Of a stretch of 64,000 nt of DNA, positions 32,201 through 43,775 are shown piece after piece; within the stretch, counting starts at the first letter, position 1; each line of letters begins with the position of its first letter. The stretch comes from Epiperipatus broadwayi. Its lineage: Eukaryota; Onychophora; Udeonychophora; Euonychophora; Peripatidae. Where the stretch lies: contig JAQFVV010000022.1 of assembly GCA_028023455.1 (NCBI GenBank), positions 9,751,100 through 9,815,099 on the forward strand, given 5' to 3'. The notes under the pieces are model-generated. The model was not told where the DNA came from. It made no database searches and worked only from the letters and a program-made list of their open reading frames with translations. A program made the translations under genes and the position numbers.

Positions 32201-34265
32201 GTTTAAAATAAAAATAATTATTAATCCATTTAGCAAAATTTATAGAAAATAATCCTTGGTTTTAGTTTTTAGGACGATAATTATTAAATCATAATATTAA
32301 TTAATCCTGTGAAGCTTCTTAATCTTCTCTACCAATATTCTCTGCGTATCCAATGCATCAATCCATCTAATTTAACTTTAAAATATTCGATAAACTTTTA
32401 AGTACTATTTGTATTTCCATGGATCCATCTTTTTATTCATCTATGTGTTCACTTTTTATCTATGTTTCCTTCTTGATACATTTAAACTTTCGTTTGGTAT
32501 TTTTATATATCACTTTAAAATAAAAACTTCAAGTACTTTTGAACAAATCTTTTCCAAATACATTTTAAATAATTCGAAGAACGGATATTTTAATATCAAA
32601 ACGCTTCTGTAACATATTTTCCTGGGTTCTTTATTTAATTCTTGAAAAATATTTTTAAAAAATGTTACCTTCAGAAAGGATATAACATTTTATTCCTTTG
32701 AATATCATACTATATAAAATAATTCATGCAATATATAACTATCTTATTACCATTTAAAAATAAATCTTGGATAGGCTTATAAATAATAATGCGTCTCCAA
32801 TTTTTTCATTAGACTCCGTATGATGTCCGTGCTGTGGTTTTTTTTTATGTACCAAAAAAGTTCTCCGGTTATGCATAAATAAAGCTGTATCAATAAATAT
32901 TTCAAATATTTTTTCAGTATTACAATTTATATCCATTTTATTTCGTAGTATATCCATTTTTTATTGCGTAGTTTAGGTTAAACTTTTAGATAAAATACGA
33001 CTGGCAAGTAACTTTTAAAAAATTAGAAAATCATTTCCACGAAGTTTCTAAATATATAATTTTTTTTCCAAAACTTTCCTTTTGCGAAATACTTCTTTAA
33101 AATTATCAATTAGTTTTTGCAAAATAAACGATAAGAAAGTACTAAAAAAAATTGACTAAAATAAAAAATTAAAAAAATACTATCTCTTTGAGAGCTGCAA
33201 ATATACCTTTCTTTGGTTTCAATACATTATTAATCTCCTCCTATACCCCCGTGCAAATCATATTTATAGTCTGTAAGAATACCTATTCCCATTGGTTAAT
33301 TCTTACTTTAGCTTGAGAACAAATTTACATATTTTTAGTTTATAGTAGAATTGAATTTCAAAATTAGAAATTGTGATGTAATGAACCTAAAATATTATTT
33401 AAAATATTACTTTTAAATAAATTATTATTTTATTAAAACTATTTAAACATTTAAAATAACTTTTAAAATAACCTTAATAACTTATTCCATTTCTTAATAT
33501 TCAATTTATCTATTTTTATTTAAATAAAATATTTAATTTTTATATTATAACTGTATTCGTCTTTATGATACTATTTAAAACATTACATCATTTAAATATG
33601 CAATAATGACAGTTAACTTAATATTTATTATTATTTGCTTTTATGATAGGCAATAATTCCATCCAATTCTATAATATAACTTTTAAAATATTTTAAACTT
33701 TGTTATTAATTCAAACAAGCAGTGTGTGCGAGAGCATACATTAAAAGTCACGTGATTAATAACTTTGACAGACGATTTTCAATCTATTTCTCTGCCCAGA
33801 TTTATAAAATTGATACACTTATTATATTATATAAAATAATTATAAAAAATTTGGAAGAACAATTTAGAAAATATAGAATTAAATATAATTCTCACCATCA
33901 TAAAGTTTATTTTTAAAATATACTATATTAATTTTTGTTTATTAAATATGATTATAAATTTAAACACTGTATTTATTAACTTATCAGTTTTAAACTATTA
34001 AAATCGAATTTATTAAATATACTTTTAATATTTATAGCTGTGTTATTTAATATGGCCAGCTTTTACAACCATATGAAACAATATTTAAAGCTTTACATAA
34101 CTATTTTTAAATGATTTTATATACTACGTATTCTCTTTAGCTTCAAATTGTACTTTAAAGATATAATTGACTTACTATAATTAATGTATTAAAAGAACAT
34201 ATTCTAAAATTTAAAATTTTTAGTAATTGACTGTTATAAACTATTACTGACCTATAGAAAAGGGC

Positions 34266-34267
<2 letters not shown>
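29258..34267. other. 5 kb of A/T-rich DNA with no recognised feature
   Basis: The longest stretch without a recognisable element. Frames at 30717-30983, 31731-31964, 32409-32612, 32754-32957 and 33722-33916 are mostly Phe/Ile/Lys/Asn low-complexity translations. The minus-strand frame at 32957-32754 (with RRTFLVHKKKPQHGHHTESN) is the least biased but matches nothing I know. A less A/T-rich spot at 31140-31215 (CACAGTGCGAAGAGGTATGG) was tested against snRNA and tRNA features without success. Could be intronic or intergenic. Confidence 0.45.

Positions 34268-34268
<1 letters not shown>

Positions 34269-34351
<83 letters not shown>
34269..34351. repeat. (AT)n microsatellite, about 83 bp
   Basis: Uninterrupted AT dinucleotides, the longest in the window. 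Self-complementary, so able to extrude a cruciform and prone to length change. Confidence 0.98.
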
Positions 34352-34353
<2 letters not shown>

Positions 34354-34469
34354 TGGATAAGGTTACAAATTGTATGGAAGTGAGTACAATTTTTAAAGAG
34401 ATTTAGAAGGGATTTCATATAGAAAGATAAGAAATAGTTTACTTATTCTATCATTGAAATGTTTTCATA

Positions 34470-34932
34470 AAGGCAAAACTCTCCCTACAATAGCACCACT
34501 CAGTGCTAGCCAGAGTAATCAATGGATGCAGGAAGGTTTGTGCATAAAATCTGTATCTAGTACCTATATATCCAATATCCCCAGACTAGTTTCTAGCTTA
34601 TGGCTTTCATCAGTGAGGAGCTTTGGATCTGAGAGTACTGCACTTAGATAGGAATTTTATGCAAAACCTTCCTGCATCCATTGATTATTCTGGCTTGCCC
34701 ATGATCTAGGTGCAGTGCTCTCAGATACAAGGCTCCTCACAGATGAAATCCACAAACTAGAAAACTAATCTGGTGATATTGGATGAGTAAGCACAAGATA
34801 GGTATTTTAGGCACAAACCTTCCTGCATCAATTGATTACTCTGGCTTGCACTGAATGGCACTATTGTATAGAGAGTTTGCCCCTGTAAAAACAGCTTGTG
34901 TAAGCATAAATAATGGTGATCATTTTTGATGG
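34470..34932 (+). repeat. foldback family D, full-length copy
   Basis: The left arm (34470-34650) runs GGCAAAACTCTCCC, GCCAGAGTAATCAATGGATG, TTTGTGCATAAAATC, CCAATATCCCCAGACTAGTT and TCATCAGTGAGGAGC. The right arm (34690-34885) carries the same landmarks inverted: GGCTCCTCACAGATGAAATC, GGTGATATTGGATGAGTAAG, TTGATTACTCTGGCTTGCAC and AGAGAGTTTGCCCC. A second partial inverted segment (CCTTCCTGCATCCATTGATT, near 34660-34690) sits at the middle. The unpaired tail AACAGCTTGTGTAAGCATAA with ATGGTGATCAT follows and is shared with the other copies. Non-coding. Confidence 0.8.
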
Positions 34933-34969
34933 TTTCATTGAAATGTCTTGAAAATAAATCAGTATTTGT

Positions 34970-35110
34970 GCATTTTTAGGTACAGAAAAGGCTTATGATA
35001 GAATGGATAAAAATAAATTATGGAGTATTATCAAAAATAAGAGAATAGATATAGCATTGTTAAAAATGATTGAGTCTTAACAATAATAATTATTGAAGAG
35101 CCAATTGGAC
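34970..35110 (+). pseudogene. LINE fragment, N-terminal reverse transcriptase
   Basis: The plus strand reads GTEKAYDRMDKNKLW then SIIKNKRIDIALLKMIES and a stop. This is the conserved reverse transcriptase segment usually written D-xxKAFDxVxxxxLW in LINEs, with the first catalytic Asp position replaced by Thr here. It starts about 40 bp after the family D tail and is followed at once by a LINE fragment on the other strand. Confidence 0.75.
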
Positions 35111-35164
35111 AATATAGAATTAGTAAAAATTTAAATGGGAAATTGGACTCTAAGGAATGCCTCT

Positions 35165-35950
35165 TATTATCTTTATTATTTTATTTTGTAAACTTTCTGC
35201 TTGAAAGCATTTACATTCAATTAATAGATGCCTAATATTTTCTATGCCTTCCTTACACAACTTTCAGATTAAATCACCCACATTTTTCCTTTTATATGTA
35301 TATTCCCTTGTTGCTAAAGATCCTCTTCGAGCATTAAACAGTAAACTAGTTTCCTTGCTATTATCATAAATTAACTTGCACCCAATATTTTGTTTACTTC
35401 TATATATATTTAAACTCTTTTTACTTTCCATTTTGTATATGTATACTGACATAAATTCTTTATCCAAATCTTCTGCATACTATACTATTTTTCTCACCAT
35501 CTTGTTGTCTGCCCTTTACTCATAACCCAATTAAATACTATTTTGGCTATAGTCTTATTATCCATAAACTGCAATCTACTGAATATTTTCATTTGCTTTT
35601 TGCCTCTCTCATATAAAAACTTGACCATCCCATTTCTACTTCAGTTTTCTCCTTTGCCATCCACACACCTGCATCTAATGTATGTCTTCCTACTTCTCTT
35701 CATACTTTTTAAGTAATCTAACATCCCTTTAGTTGTGTGATGTGATGTACCATGACTTTTTCTTAAAAGAAGTCAGGAATCTCTCAGCAACTATGCCCAA
35801 AGAAATCTGTTAGCCACTTTACCTTCCTCTTCCATTCCCCATTCTAAACTTTCCCATAGTTTGCTCTATCCCATTTCCATAATATAATCTTTGTCAACTG
35901 TATGGCCTTTATATCTAAATCCCCCTTATCTTTTCCCAAATCCAGCATAA
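35165..35950 (-). pseudogene. LINE family L, C-terminus and 3' end
   Basis: The minus-strand frame 35467-35264 reads ESKKSLNIYRSKQNIGCKL, YDNSKETSLLFNARRGSLA and TREYTYKRKNVGDLI. It is a better-preserved version of the segment near 26450-26600 and of 53780-53935. Coding similarity runs from 35740 down to about 35165. The 3' end of the element lies to the left of a non-coding tail with ACCATGACTTTTTC/GAAGTCA-type sequence near 35750-35775, so the body appears internally rearranged: 3'-end motifs (35745-35950) and C-terminal coding motifs (35165-35700) are both on the minus strand but in inverted order, as two adjacent fragments. Dead copy. Confidence 0.7.
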
Positions 35951-38184
35951 AAAACAATAACCCACTTTCTATACTGACACCTAGTAAACAATTTTTGTAC
36001 TAATTTTAAATGTTACTTTTAATAAACCGAATCAAACTAATACATGACAATATTTATATACATATAAAAAACTAATATTATGATAATATCACTTTAGGTC
36101 ACAAAAACCTGCTTTGTCTTTATATCTAAAACTCTAAAAATATTTATATTGATCCTTGTTTTCATGTTGGCACCTATCAAGATAAAAGTTTCTGAAGATT
36201 TTACTTCCTTTATTAAGCAGTTGATAAACCACTTGGGTTTTTCAACTAAGCATGATTTTATAAATTGCAATAAAAACATTCTATTAATTATTCTTGAATA
36301 GTGCAATCATCAACACATATTTATATGTAAATATTGATTTTGTTTTTAATCAATTTGTATTTAAAATCTTGCTATTGATTCATTATCAGATATGATGTCT
36401 GCTTCATAACATTATCTTCAAAGTGTGCAGAAAATACTTTTTCCTATTTAACACACAATTTATTATATATACTTTTTGTATTTCCACGCCAGAAATATCT
36501 TCTTTCATTTAATTATGTAGTAGCTATATAATATGAATAACTTCCATGGCAACTGTTTCATTTCAATACATTGTCACCAACCTCCTCAATTATCAAATCA
36601 AATGATTTGTTCAAGTTGATAATATATAAACCATGTCTTTACTCATGAAATTTTTTTGCAATTGCCTGACAATAAAAATCTCTGCAGCCCCTTAATTTTC
36701 TTAAATCACCCATTCTCTGGAAACTAATTATCTATTGCTGCAAACAATATACTAAATTGAATCCTTGACTAACAAGTTGTTTGTATTTGGAAAGTTTAAA
36801 TAAAGTTTAAAATTTTCTATACATTCAACATTCACTCATAGATGATGGAAATAGTCCAACATATCACATCTAATAATATACCATCATCACAAACCTTCAG
36901 ACAAACACAAAGATATCTCATTATAATTATTTCCATCTTTATATATATATGTGTGTGTGTGTGTTATAACAGTGGATGAATCTATAAGATGAAACTGACT
37001 TCTTAAAAGTACTTTAAGTTTTGAAGCTAAGTAAGTAATCACATTATATTTTAAATATCTCTAGGGACCTCACTATAGAGATACTGCAGTCTTTCAAATT
37101 TTAAGATCACAAAAAACTATGTCTTAGTCTAAAACTAACTTAGTCAAGGAGATGAATATGTTATTAATTGCAATCTTTTGAGGTTTTACACCATCCTTAA
37201 ATTATGCTCAAAATACTCCCTCAAACAATTCAATATATCATCATCATCATCAGATGAAATAATGCCAACAATTGAATATAGATGATGTATTTCAAGTTTA
37301 TATATATAGTCACATGACTCAGGAAATTTGTTAAATCTGTATTGTTATATTAATGATATTATGATAAAGTGGTCCATTATATTAGAGATTCATTTATCAA
37401 AGCTTAAGAAAATTGTATTCTCAGATGAAACAAACTCAAGACCATGATTATCAATTGTTAGAAACTATATAAGGAAGATCTTAACACCTCTGACAAATAG
37501 AATTTAGTCTTTATAATATTTACCATTTGGACCTCATAAATGCTATGCATTAGGTGAAATTTATAGCAAATAATGGATCTTTTGCAGAACATGTAAACTT
37601 GTAAGATCTATAAAAACTAAACTTATTATATGGTTAACTGCTCAATTTTGACTTATCACATTTGTAATATTGAGTACTTCAGGTCCATTCAAAAATTTAA
37701 ATTAATTTTTTTTTTCAATCAAATGAGAATCAATTAAATGACTTTAAACTCTTATATCTCTGACTCTTACTCATAAGCTAAACAACACATGCTATAAGTT
37801 ATAGATGTGACACACATACTAGTAATTAAAGTGTTAAGCCTGATAATAGTTTGTTAATTTTTCAACTAAGAATAATTGCCGTAAACATTAATTCTTGCTT
37901 CCACAAGTCTTATTACTGGGTTCCACTGTACATGAATAAAAATGTAGTCAAGAGCATATACAAATAATAATTAAAGCTTTAAGTCTGATAATAGTTTTTA
38001 TACATTTCTAATGCAATTTCTTCTAGCATTACAATATTTAACGATATATCCTAAACTTTTATTGAAGTCTTTAGTCTATAAGATGCACAATATAACAAGT
38101 ATATAATTTTTTTTTGTCAAGGGCAAATGTAATAAAAAAAAAAAACTAATTGAAAATTAAAAATAATTTTTCATGTTACGTTCT
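35951..38184. other. mostly unassigned A/T-rich DNA
   Basis: It contains an (AT)n(GT)n tract at 36943-36963. A loose similarity between 36840-36930 and 55460-55530 (GGAAATAGTC followed by CATCACAAAC) hints at another old repeat family. The minus-strand frame at 36306-36094 is not recognised. No gene supported. Confidence 0.4.
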
Positions 38185-38475
38185 AGCATCAGATTTTTCA
38201 ATGAAATGAAAGACTGAAGAGTTGTAGGTTGGAGTATTTTGAAGCCTGTCCATGAAAGTTTGAAGATTGGCTATCTTAATATAAAGCTGAGCACTGATTA
38301 TATATATATGTGTGGAGATAGTAATCTGGACCAACTGATGATTGCTGGTTTAGGGTGAAATACGTATATTGGTGATTATTTATCTTTTCAATATGTGCGT
38401 GATCAGGTATATGAGATGGCATGGAGAGTTGAGGATCGTGTAAAAGTCTGTGTTCGAATCACTTATATGTTAATT
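38185..38475 (-). repeat. repeat family E copy
   Basis: Minus orientation: GCATCAGATTTTTCAATGAA, GAAGAGTTGTAGG, CTATCTTAATATAAAGCTGA, GGACCAACTGATGATTGCTG, TGGTGATTATTTATCTTTTC, and at its right end GTGTAAAAGTCTGTG plus TTCGAATCACTT. Near-identical layout to 18060-18365. Confidence 0.75.
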
Positions 38476-39079
38476 CTTTTTAAAAGTGCAATTAACTAAT
38501 CGTAAAAACCAAACAAAACTTTTGGGGATATTCCCCCCTCCCTCTCTTTTACTCAAATAAATATGTATATTCTACATAGTTACCTGATTATTATAATTTT
38601 TTAAATTATTGTAATTTACACTAATATATTAAAGTATATCAATTGGTTTCTGAATTCAAATTCAATTTGGGAATCAATTAAGACTTAATATATTGCTATA
38701 AATTATAATAATTTTAATATTCTTTAATATCTTAAAGCGCTAGTTGGTTTCCTAGTTCAAATTCAACTTTTCTTAGTCATTTACTTTTCACTACTTTACA
38801 AAAAATTCTGACATTTCTCTTATTTGCTACCTTTTTTAAAAAGGTAATTTATACATTTTTACCTAATACCATATGCTGATCTATTTGATGTAGTTTAAAT
38901 ATGAAAATCTTTTGTCCTGATTGCTATTTGACACTTTGCCTCTAGGGCAGAATACAGTTCCTACATTCAGATTTAATTCGATTGCCAAGAAAATCTCAAT
39001 ATGCGTTTTTCTAATCTGGTCTCTGCCAGATTAAAATGGAAATAGAATTTAATATTTATGAATATATAAAGATGTGAAA
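38476..39079. other. A/T-rich DNA, nothing recognised
   Basis: A diverged internal repetition (TCAATTGGTTTCTGAATTC near 38640 and AGTTGGTTTCCTAGTTC near 38740) is the only structure seen. Confidence 0.4.
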
Positions 39080-39320
39080 GAGGATTTATTTATTTTTCTA
39101 GCCACAGATGTTTCCCTCTTCCCACAAGAGAATGTGGCTTGAACTGAGAGTGGTCATTTCAGGAAGTGCGTCCATCTGTTTGAAGCTTGGTAACTGTCCT
39201 CTCTGCCACGCACAAACCAATTAATTTAAGGAATAAATATAAGCTTTTGACAGGCGACTCGAGTAATTTGCCTACAATTACAAAGAAAGTTAGTTGCCAT
39301 AGTAATTAACTTTTTATCTT
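39080..39320. other. less A/T-rich unique stretch, possible regulatory sequence
   Basis: This interval (CACAAGAGAATGTGGC, AGTGCGTCCATCTGTTTG, CTCTCTGCCACGCACAAACC, GACAGGCGACTCGAG) stands out in composition and matches none of the repeat families here. It holds a TGACAG site and GTTGCCATAGTAAT near 39293-39306, resembling an RFX X-box. A pyrimidine-rich TTTTTCTAG precedes a short open reading (TDVSLFPQENVA), too short to call an exon. Either a conserved non-coding element or chance. Confidence 0.25.
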
Positions 39321-40487
39321 TGAAATTGTGGCATTATAATACTGTTTACGATATGCATATGTAATGTTGATGAGAATTGAGACAATGCAATATAGAATAT
39401 TAATATGTGCGGGTATTTGTAAACTTTTACTTAAGTAGATCTGATGTGGGTGTTTGCGTCCATTCAAAGGCAGAATTCCTTTTCCATAGATATTAAAACA
39501 CACATATGTATGTATATATGTACAGTTTTTTTAAATAAAAGAATATCTTGTCAATATAAATAGTAGCGTGTATTTAAAGTGTCTGGATTTCGAAGTTTAT
39601 ACATATTGAAAATATATCAGTTTAAATTTTTAGCTACTAGGTAGCAGAAGAATCAATATCTAAAGTTTCTAATGATTATTCCTATCTATTTGAATATTGC
39701 TAATCACTGATTATAAATTCTTACATTCAGAAATCTTATACATTTTATATTATAAATGCTATCAATTTTGAATTTTAAACATTCTCAGGACTTGAACCCA
39801 GATCGCCAATCTAAACAATTATAGAATTCAAAATTTTGCAGCATTTAACATCAGAAGTAGATTTCAAAAATATGCTTTATATATCACTATTATATAAAAT
39901 AATGTTGGTATAATCTACTAATTGGTGTATTTCCCTGCCATGCTAATAATTAGTGGTTCAAGTTTCATGAAGATCTTAGGTACGAAAGAAAGATAAATAC
40001 TTTCACCAGATATCAATTGACTACCCTCATATCTAATTCTTCTGAATATGTCATCTCTTTTGGAGAGTTACTTTCAAAAAATATTACTTTGCAATAAGCT
40101 TTCAAAGGCTACTCTTTCTTGTTTAATGTTTATTTTACAGAACATATAAAGTAAGATAAAAAAATTTTTTTTTAACCTTTCAGAAGTAGTAATGGATATA
40201 AAAATGATTTAAAATTTTTAAAAAACTTATGTATGCCATTCTATAATATTCTTGTAGGATTTGAATTGACGTTAAATTTAAAGATTGTGTTCATTTAATC
40301 ATTTTTTAAAAAAACCATTTGACTATGTAGGATTTTTTTGCATCCATATATAATTGATAAATATTATCTCCATTGTTTTATTATAATTTAAAAATATTAT
40401 ATATATTGAATTTATATTTTTCATGAAGTACTGCTTTCATAAAGAGTGGAAATTAAGAGATTATATAATGTAAACAGTGATCAATTT
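39321..40487. other. mostly unassigned; box B-like site near 39790
   Basis: On the minus strand GGGTTCAAGTCC near 39788-39799 is an exact match to a tRNA box B, but no box A or cloverleaf could be placed upstream of it, so it is at most a SINE-head remnant. No gene supported. Confidence 0.3.
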
Positions 40488-40665
40488 ACTAGTCTAGGGA
40501 TATTGGATGAGTAGGCACTAGATAGGGATTTTATGCACAAGCCTTCTGGCATCCAATGATTACTCTGTCTTGCACTGAGTGGCACTACTATGTGGAAAGT
40601 TTTGCATATTTTAATAACAGTTATGAGCAAGCATAAGAAATGGTGATCATGTGATGTTAGTGGTT
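40488..40665 (+). repeat. foldback family D, right-arm copy 1
   Basis: ACTAGTCTAGGGATATTGGA, TGAGTAGGCACTAGATAGGG, ACAAGCCTTCTGGCATCCAA, TGCACTGAGTGGCAC, then the family tail TTTTAATAACAGTTATGAGC and AAGAAATGGTGATCATG. Only the right arm plus tail is present. A second copy lies about 380 bp downstream in the same orientation. Confidence 0.75.
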
Positions 40666-40864
40666 TAATACCAATCCTGCCTAATAGATAGTGGTGACTA
40701 TGGTTATTAAAGAATCAAAGACACCAAAATGTGTGGGTACTGAACTGAGTTCAGACCTATATGACTATATAAGCCAATGAGCTTGGATTGAAAATATTAT
40801 TGTTTTTCATTTTATTTTCATAGTTTTGTGTTAAGTAGAGATAAAAGGTAGATGCTGGAGGGTT
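40666..40864. other. spacer between two family D copies, nothing recognised
   Basis: No supported feature. Confidence 0.35.
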
Positions 40865-41113
40865 GCCTTAGATCATAGATCTAGGTGCAGTGCTCTCAGA
40901 TCCAAGGCTCCTCACTGATGAAAGCCATGACCTAGAAAATAGTCTGGGGATATTGGATGAGTAGGCACTAGATAGGGACTTTATGCACAAGCCTTCTGAC
41001 ATCCATTGATTACTCTAGTTTGCATTGAGTGGCACTATTGTATGGAGAGTTTTTCCTGTTTTAATAACAGTTGCAAGCATAAGAAATGGTGATCATGTGA
41101 TGTTTAGTGGTTT
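40865..41113 (+). repeat. foldback family D, right-arm copy 2
   Basis: Longer at the left than copy 1: ATCTAGGTGCAGTGCTCTCA, GATCCAAGGCTCCTCACTGA, TGAAAGCCATGACCTAG, then GGGGATATTGGATGAGTAGG through to the tail AACAGTTGCAAGCATAAGAA. High similarity to 40488-40665 suggests duplication of the locus. Confidence 0.8.
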
Positions 41114-41199
41114 AATACCTTTTGATGTTGTTAGGAAACTATCAATTACTATTTATTGGCAATCCTTCTGAGGCTTCTAAATATAAGAAATCATAAAAC

Positions 41200-41725
41200 T
41201 AAGTTCAGATATCCCCATATATTAATAGCCTTAGAAAACTAATGTAGCCAAAGTCTTAACAGCCAAGTTATAATATTAATAAAATCAAGTCATACATCAC
41301 ATGACTTATATAGCTTGTATTTACAAATATGTAAAATAAAAGAGCATGCTAATAGTGCTAAATAAGCTTCTTTTTTTTTAATAAATTCTCAAAATCTTTA
41401 TCTAGGATTGTACCCATTTCCAGACCAGTTTTGAGCTATGGCTCTCATCATTAAAGAGCTAGGATACCTGATTCAAAATACTGACTCAAGCTCAGCATTT
41501 ACCTAATACTTAATTATTATGTAGAAGATCTGAAATTTTCAGACATATATGTCTTCAAATCCAGCTCTCCAACTGAAGTAGCCATATGGGACTGAACTAA
41601 ATTCAGATACCCTTTATATTAATAGCCTTAGCAATCTAATATAGCCAAAGGCTCAACAGCCAAATTAATCAAGTCATGCATCACATGACTTATATAGCTT
41701 GTATTTGCAAATATGTAAGCTTTTG
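41200..41725 (-). repeat. repeat family C with terminal direct repeats, copy 2
   Basis: Direct repeats at about 41200-41345 and 41600-41722 share TATTAATAGCCTTAG, AATCAAGTCATACATCACAT, GACTTATATAGCTTGTATTT and AAATATGTAA. The interior matches 16900-17060 and, inverted, 5995-6300: CCAGACCAGTTTTGAGCTAT, AAAGAGCTAGGATACC, CTGAAATTTTCAGA. The same repeat-internal-repeat architecture as 5881-6416 supports a real family. No coding. Confidence 0.7.
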
Positions 41726-41949
41726 ATTATTAAAATTGCTAATAAATTCTATAAAAACAAAAAAAAATGAAATGACCAATAAGAAGCATATTTCTTGATA
41801 TTTCTATACATGTTTAAAAGGCCTGGAATAGATATCAATAGAATAAATTTGTATATGGTTTAATACTATATTACATTTTTTTATATTTATACATTTACAG
41901 TTAAAACTGTTAGCATAAAAATAAAATTGCATTGGAAATAGGTGGTTAA
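41726..41949. other. A/T-rich DNA, nothing recognised
   Basis: No supported feature. Confidence 0.35.
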
Positions 41950-42075
41950 ATAAAGTTACAGAAGGGTTCCCCTCTTTTCTTCCAATGAGTAAGCTTGTGG
42001 TTTTAAGACCTGTAGAGGTCCCTACTATCGCATTTTATACGCATGTGCTTGAGGCTACAGCCTTAATGAATATTA
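41950..42075 (+). repeat. repeat family G, copy 2
   Basis: TTACAGAAGGGTTCCCCTCT, AAGCTTGTGGTTTTAAGACC, TGTAGAGGTCCCTACTATCG, CATTTTATACGCATG and TTGAGGCTACAGCC: the reverse complement of 21070-21185 with few differences. The flanking direct repeats of copy 1 are absent, so the shared unit is the 115-125 bp core. Confidence 0.7.
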
Positions 42076-43564
42076 TTAAAAATGGCAAAAAAAATCCATT
42101 ATGCTGCTTTTTTATATAAATTCATAATAAAATAATATAAAATATCAATATATAACCATTATGACAAAAAATATGTTTTATAGTTATACAAAAAAGTATT
42201 TTCAGCATATAACTTTATGCCTTTTCAATGTTAACTGTTATCTGTTTTAATCATTATTATATTGCATACATAACCACATCTCTTATTGTATACATAGTGA
42301 CATCTATTGCTTTATATTAGAAACAAAAATAAATAAAATATTTTTATTCATTTATTTTTTGTTTCAAATATAAATCAATAGATGCCACTATATATGCAAT
42401 AATATACTAATGGTCAAATAGATAATGTTGTACTTATGAGTTTTCAAGTAAACCAAGATGGCCACTTATATTTTTGATAATTGTACAGTTTAGAGAGCTT
42501 ATAATCTACTGAAGATGTGTTAATTGTTAAATTAAAACAAAATTCATAAATTGATTGTTAAATTTCAAAAAAAGAATAATTTCCAATAAATTTTATTACG
42601 AAGCTTTATTTCATTTTTTTTAAAATAAATTATACTATAATGTAGGAAGCAATGAAATGTTCTTAATATTGCTGTATATTTTGGTTCAATTGAGTGTGTG
42701 TGTGGGGGGGGGGTTGTCAGTATATTTTTTTGGTAAATTGATATAATGATAAAAATTTGGAACTTTTCTCTCATGGAACATCGTGCAGTGAACTATTTCC
42801 AAAGGTACAGGATCCTGTTTCCCGAAAAGTGTACTTTAGTGGTCAAGACATGAGTAAAGAGTAAATGTTGTATTTATATATTTTTTCATTTTTCTGTTAA
42901 TAAGTTAATCTAAAAAATAAAAAAAATTGTAAATGTAATTAATTTTCCACAATGATTTCTTTTTTAAAAAATAACAGTAATAAAAAAAAAAAATACGATA
43001 TTTCCTAGCAGGTATTTTTTTGTAAACATTTTTTGGGAGCCTCCAAAACTAGGTTGCCATCTTGGTTTACTTGAAAATTCACAAGAACCGATAATGATTT
43101 ACATTGAAGAAGGCATAAAATGATACACCAGAAATGTTTTGCTTTATAATTATATATATTCTTATAGTCATTGTTATATATAGATATAATATACAATAAA
43201 ACAAACACCGGAATTAACTCTACAGTTGTCAATATTTCAGTATATAATTTAATTATAAGTTATGGTCAGTTTAGGGTATGACACTCCATAATAAATAGTA
43301 TAAACTGATTATAGGTTTTTTATTTATTTAGATAATAAACCATAAGGGCCAAGAGTTAATTGATTATCTTATGTAAATCACATTATCACATCACCCATGT
43401 TTATGTAAACCAGTAGAATATCAGTAATTTCTTATTAAGGCAATACTATAATTATATTTTCTACATAATTGTGTGTTATAATGAGAGGGGATTTCAGATA
43501 TTCTACTGGTTTATTTAAGCAAAAGGCTGTAGTATATGATATATATATATATATATATATATTA
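42076..43564. other. A/T-rich DNA with a G-run and (TA)n
   Basis: Features seen: (GT)n joined to a run of about ten G at 42693-42713, and (TA)n at 43538-43562. The direct and inverted segments TAAATAAAATATTTTTATTC near 42330 form a small palindrome. Frames at 42565-42774 and 43005-43232 are not convincing. Confidence 0.4.
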
Positions 43565-43775
43565 TAAAGAGGTTTATTTAAACTTCTTTGTATCAATAAT
43601 TTCAATCTCTGTGGTCAAGTTGCAATATTTAGTGTCTATATAAGTATATTAGTCCATTAATAAGGGCGGGTTTTCACCCTTATTGTTACAAGGAGGTTGC
43701 CTTGACAACAGTTTGAAATTCTTGATTGTTATTTATATTGGGATTGTCTAAGTGTTGACTGGTTTTTAATGATTA
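43565..43775 (+). repeat. dispersed repeat family A, copy 3
   Basis: AACTTCTTTGTATCAATAAT, GGTCAAGTTGCAATATTTAG, TGTCTATATAAGTATATTAG, the hairpin AATAAGGGCGGG/CACCCTTATT and the palindrome GTTGCCTTGACAAC at 43696-43709, identical to copy 1. It is 5'-truncated relative to copy 1 and begins next to a (TA)n tract. Confidence 0.75.

Noticed and set aside
39788-39799. Box B match GGGTTCAAGTCC on the minus strand as a tRNA gene
   Set aside because: No box A, no acceptor or anticodon arm at proper spacing. A similar lone box B-like site on the minus strand near 15820 was rejected for the same reason.
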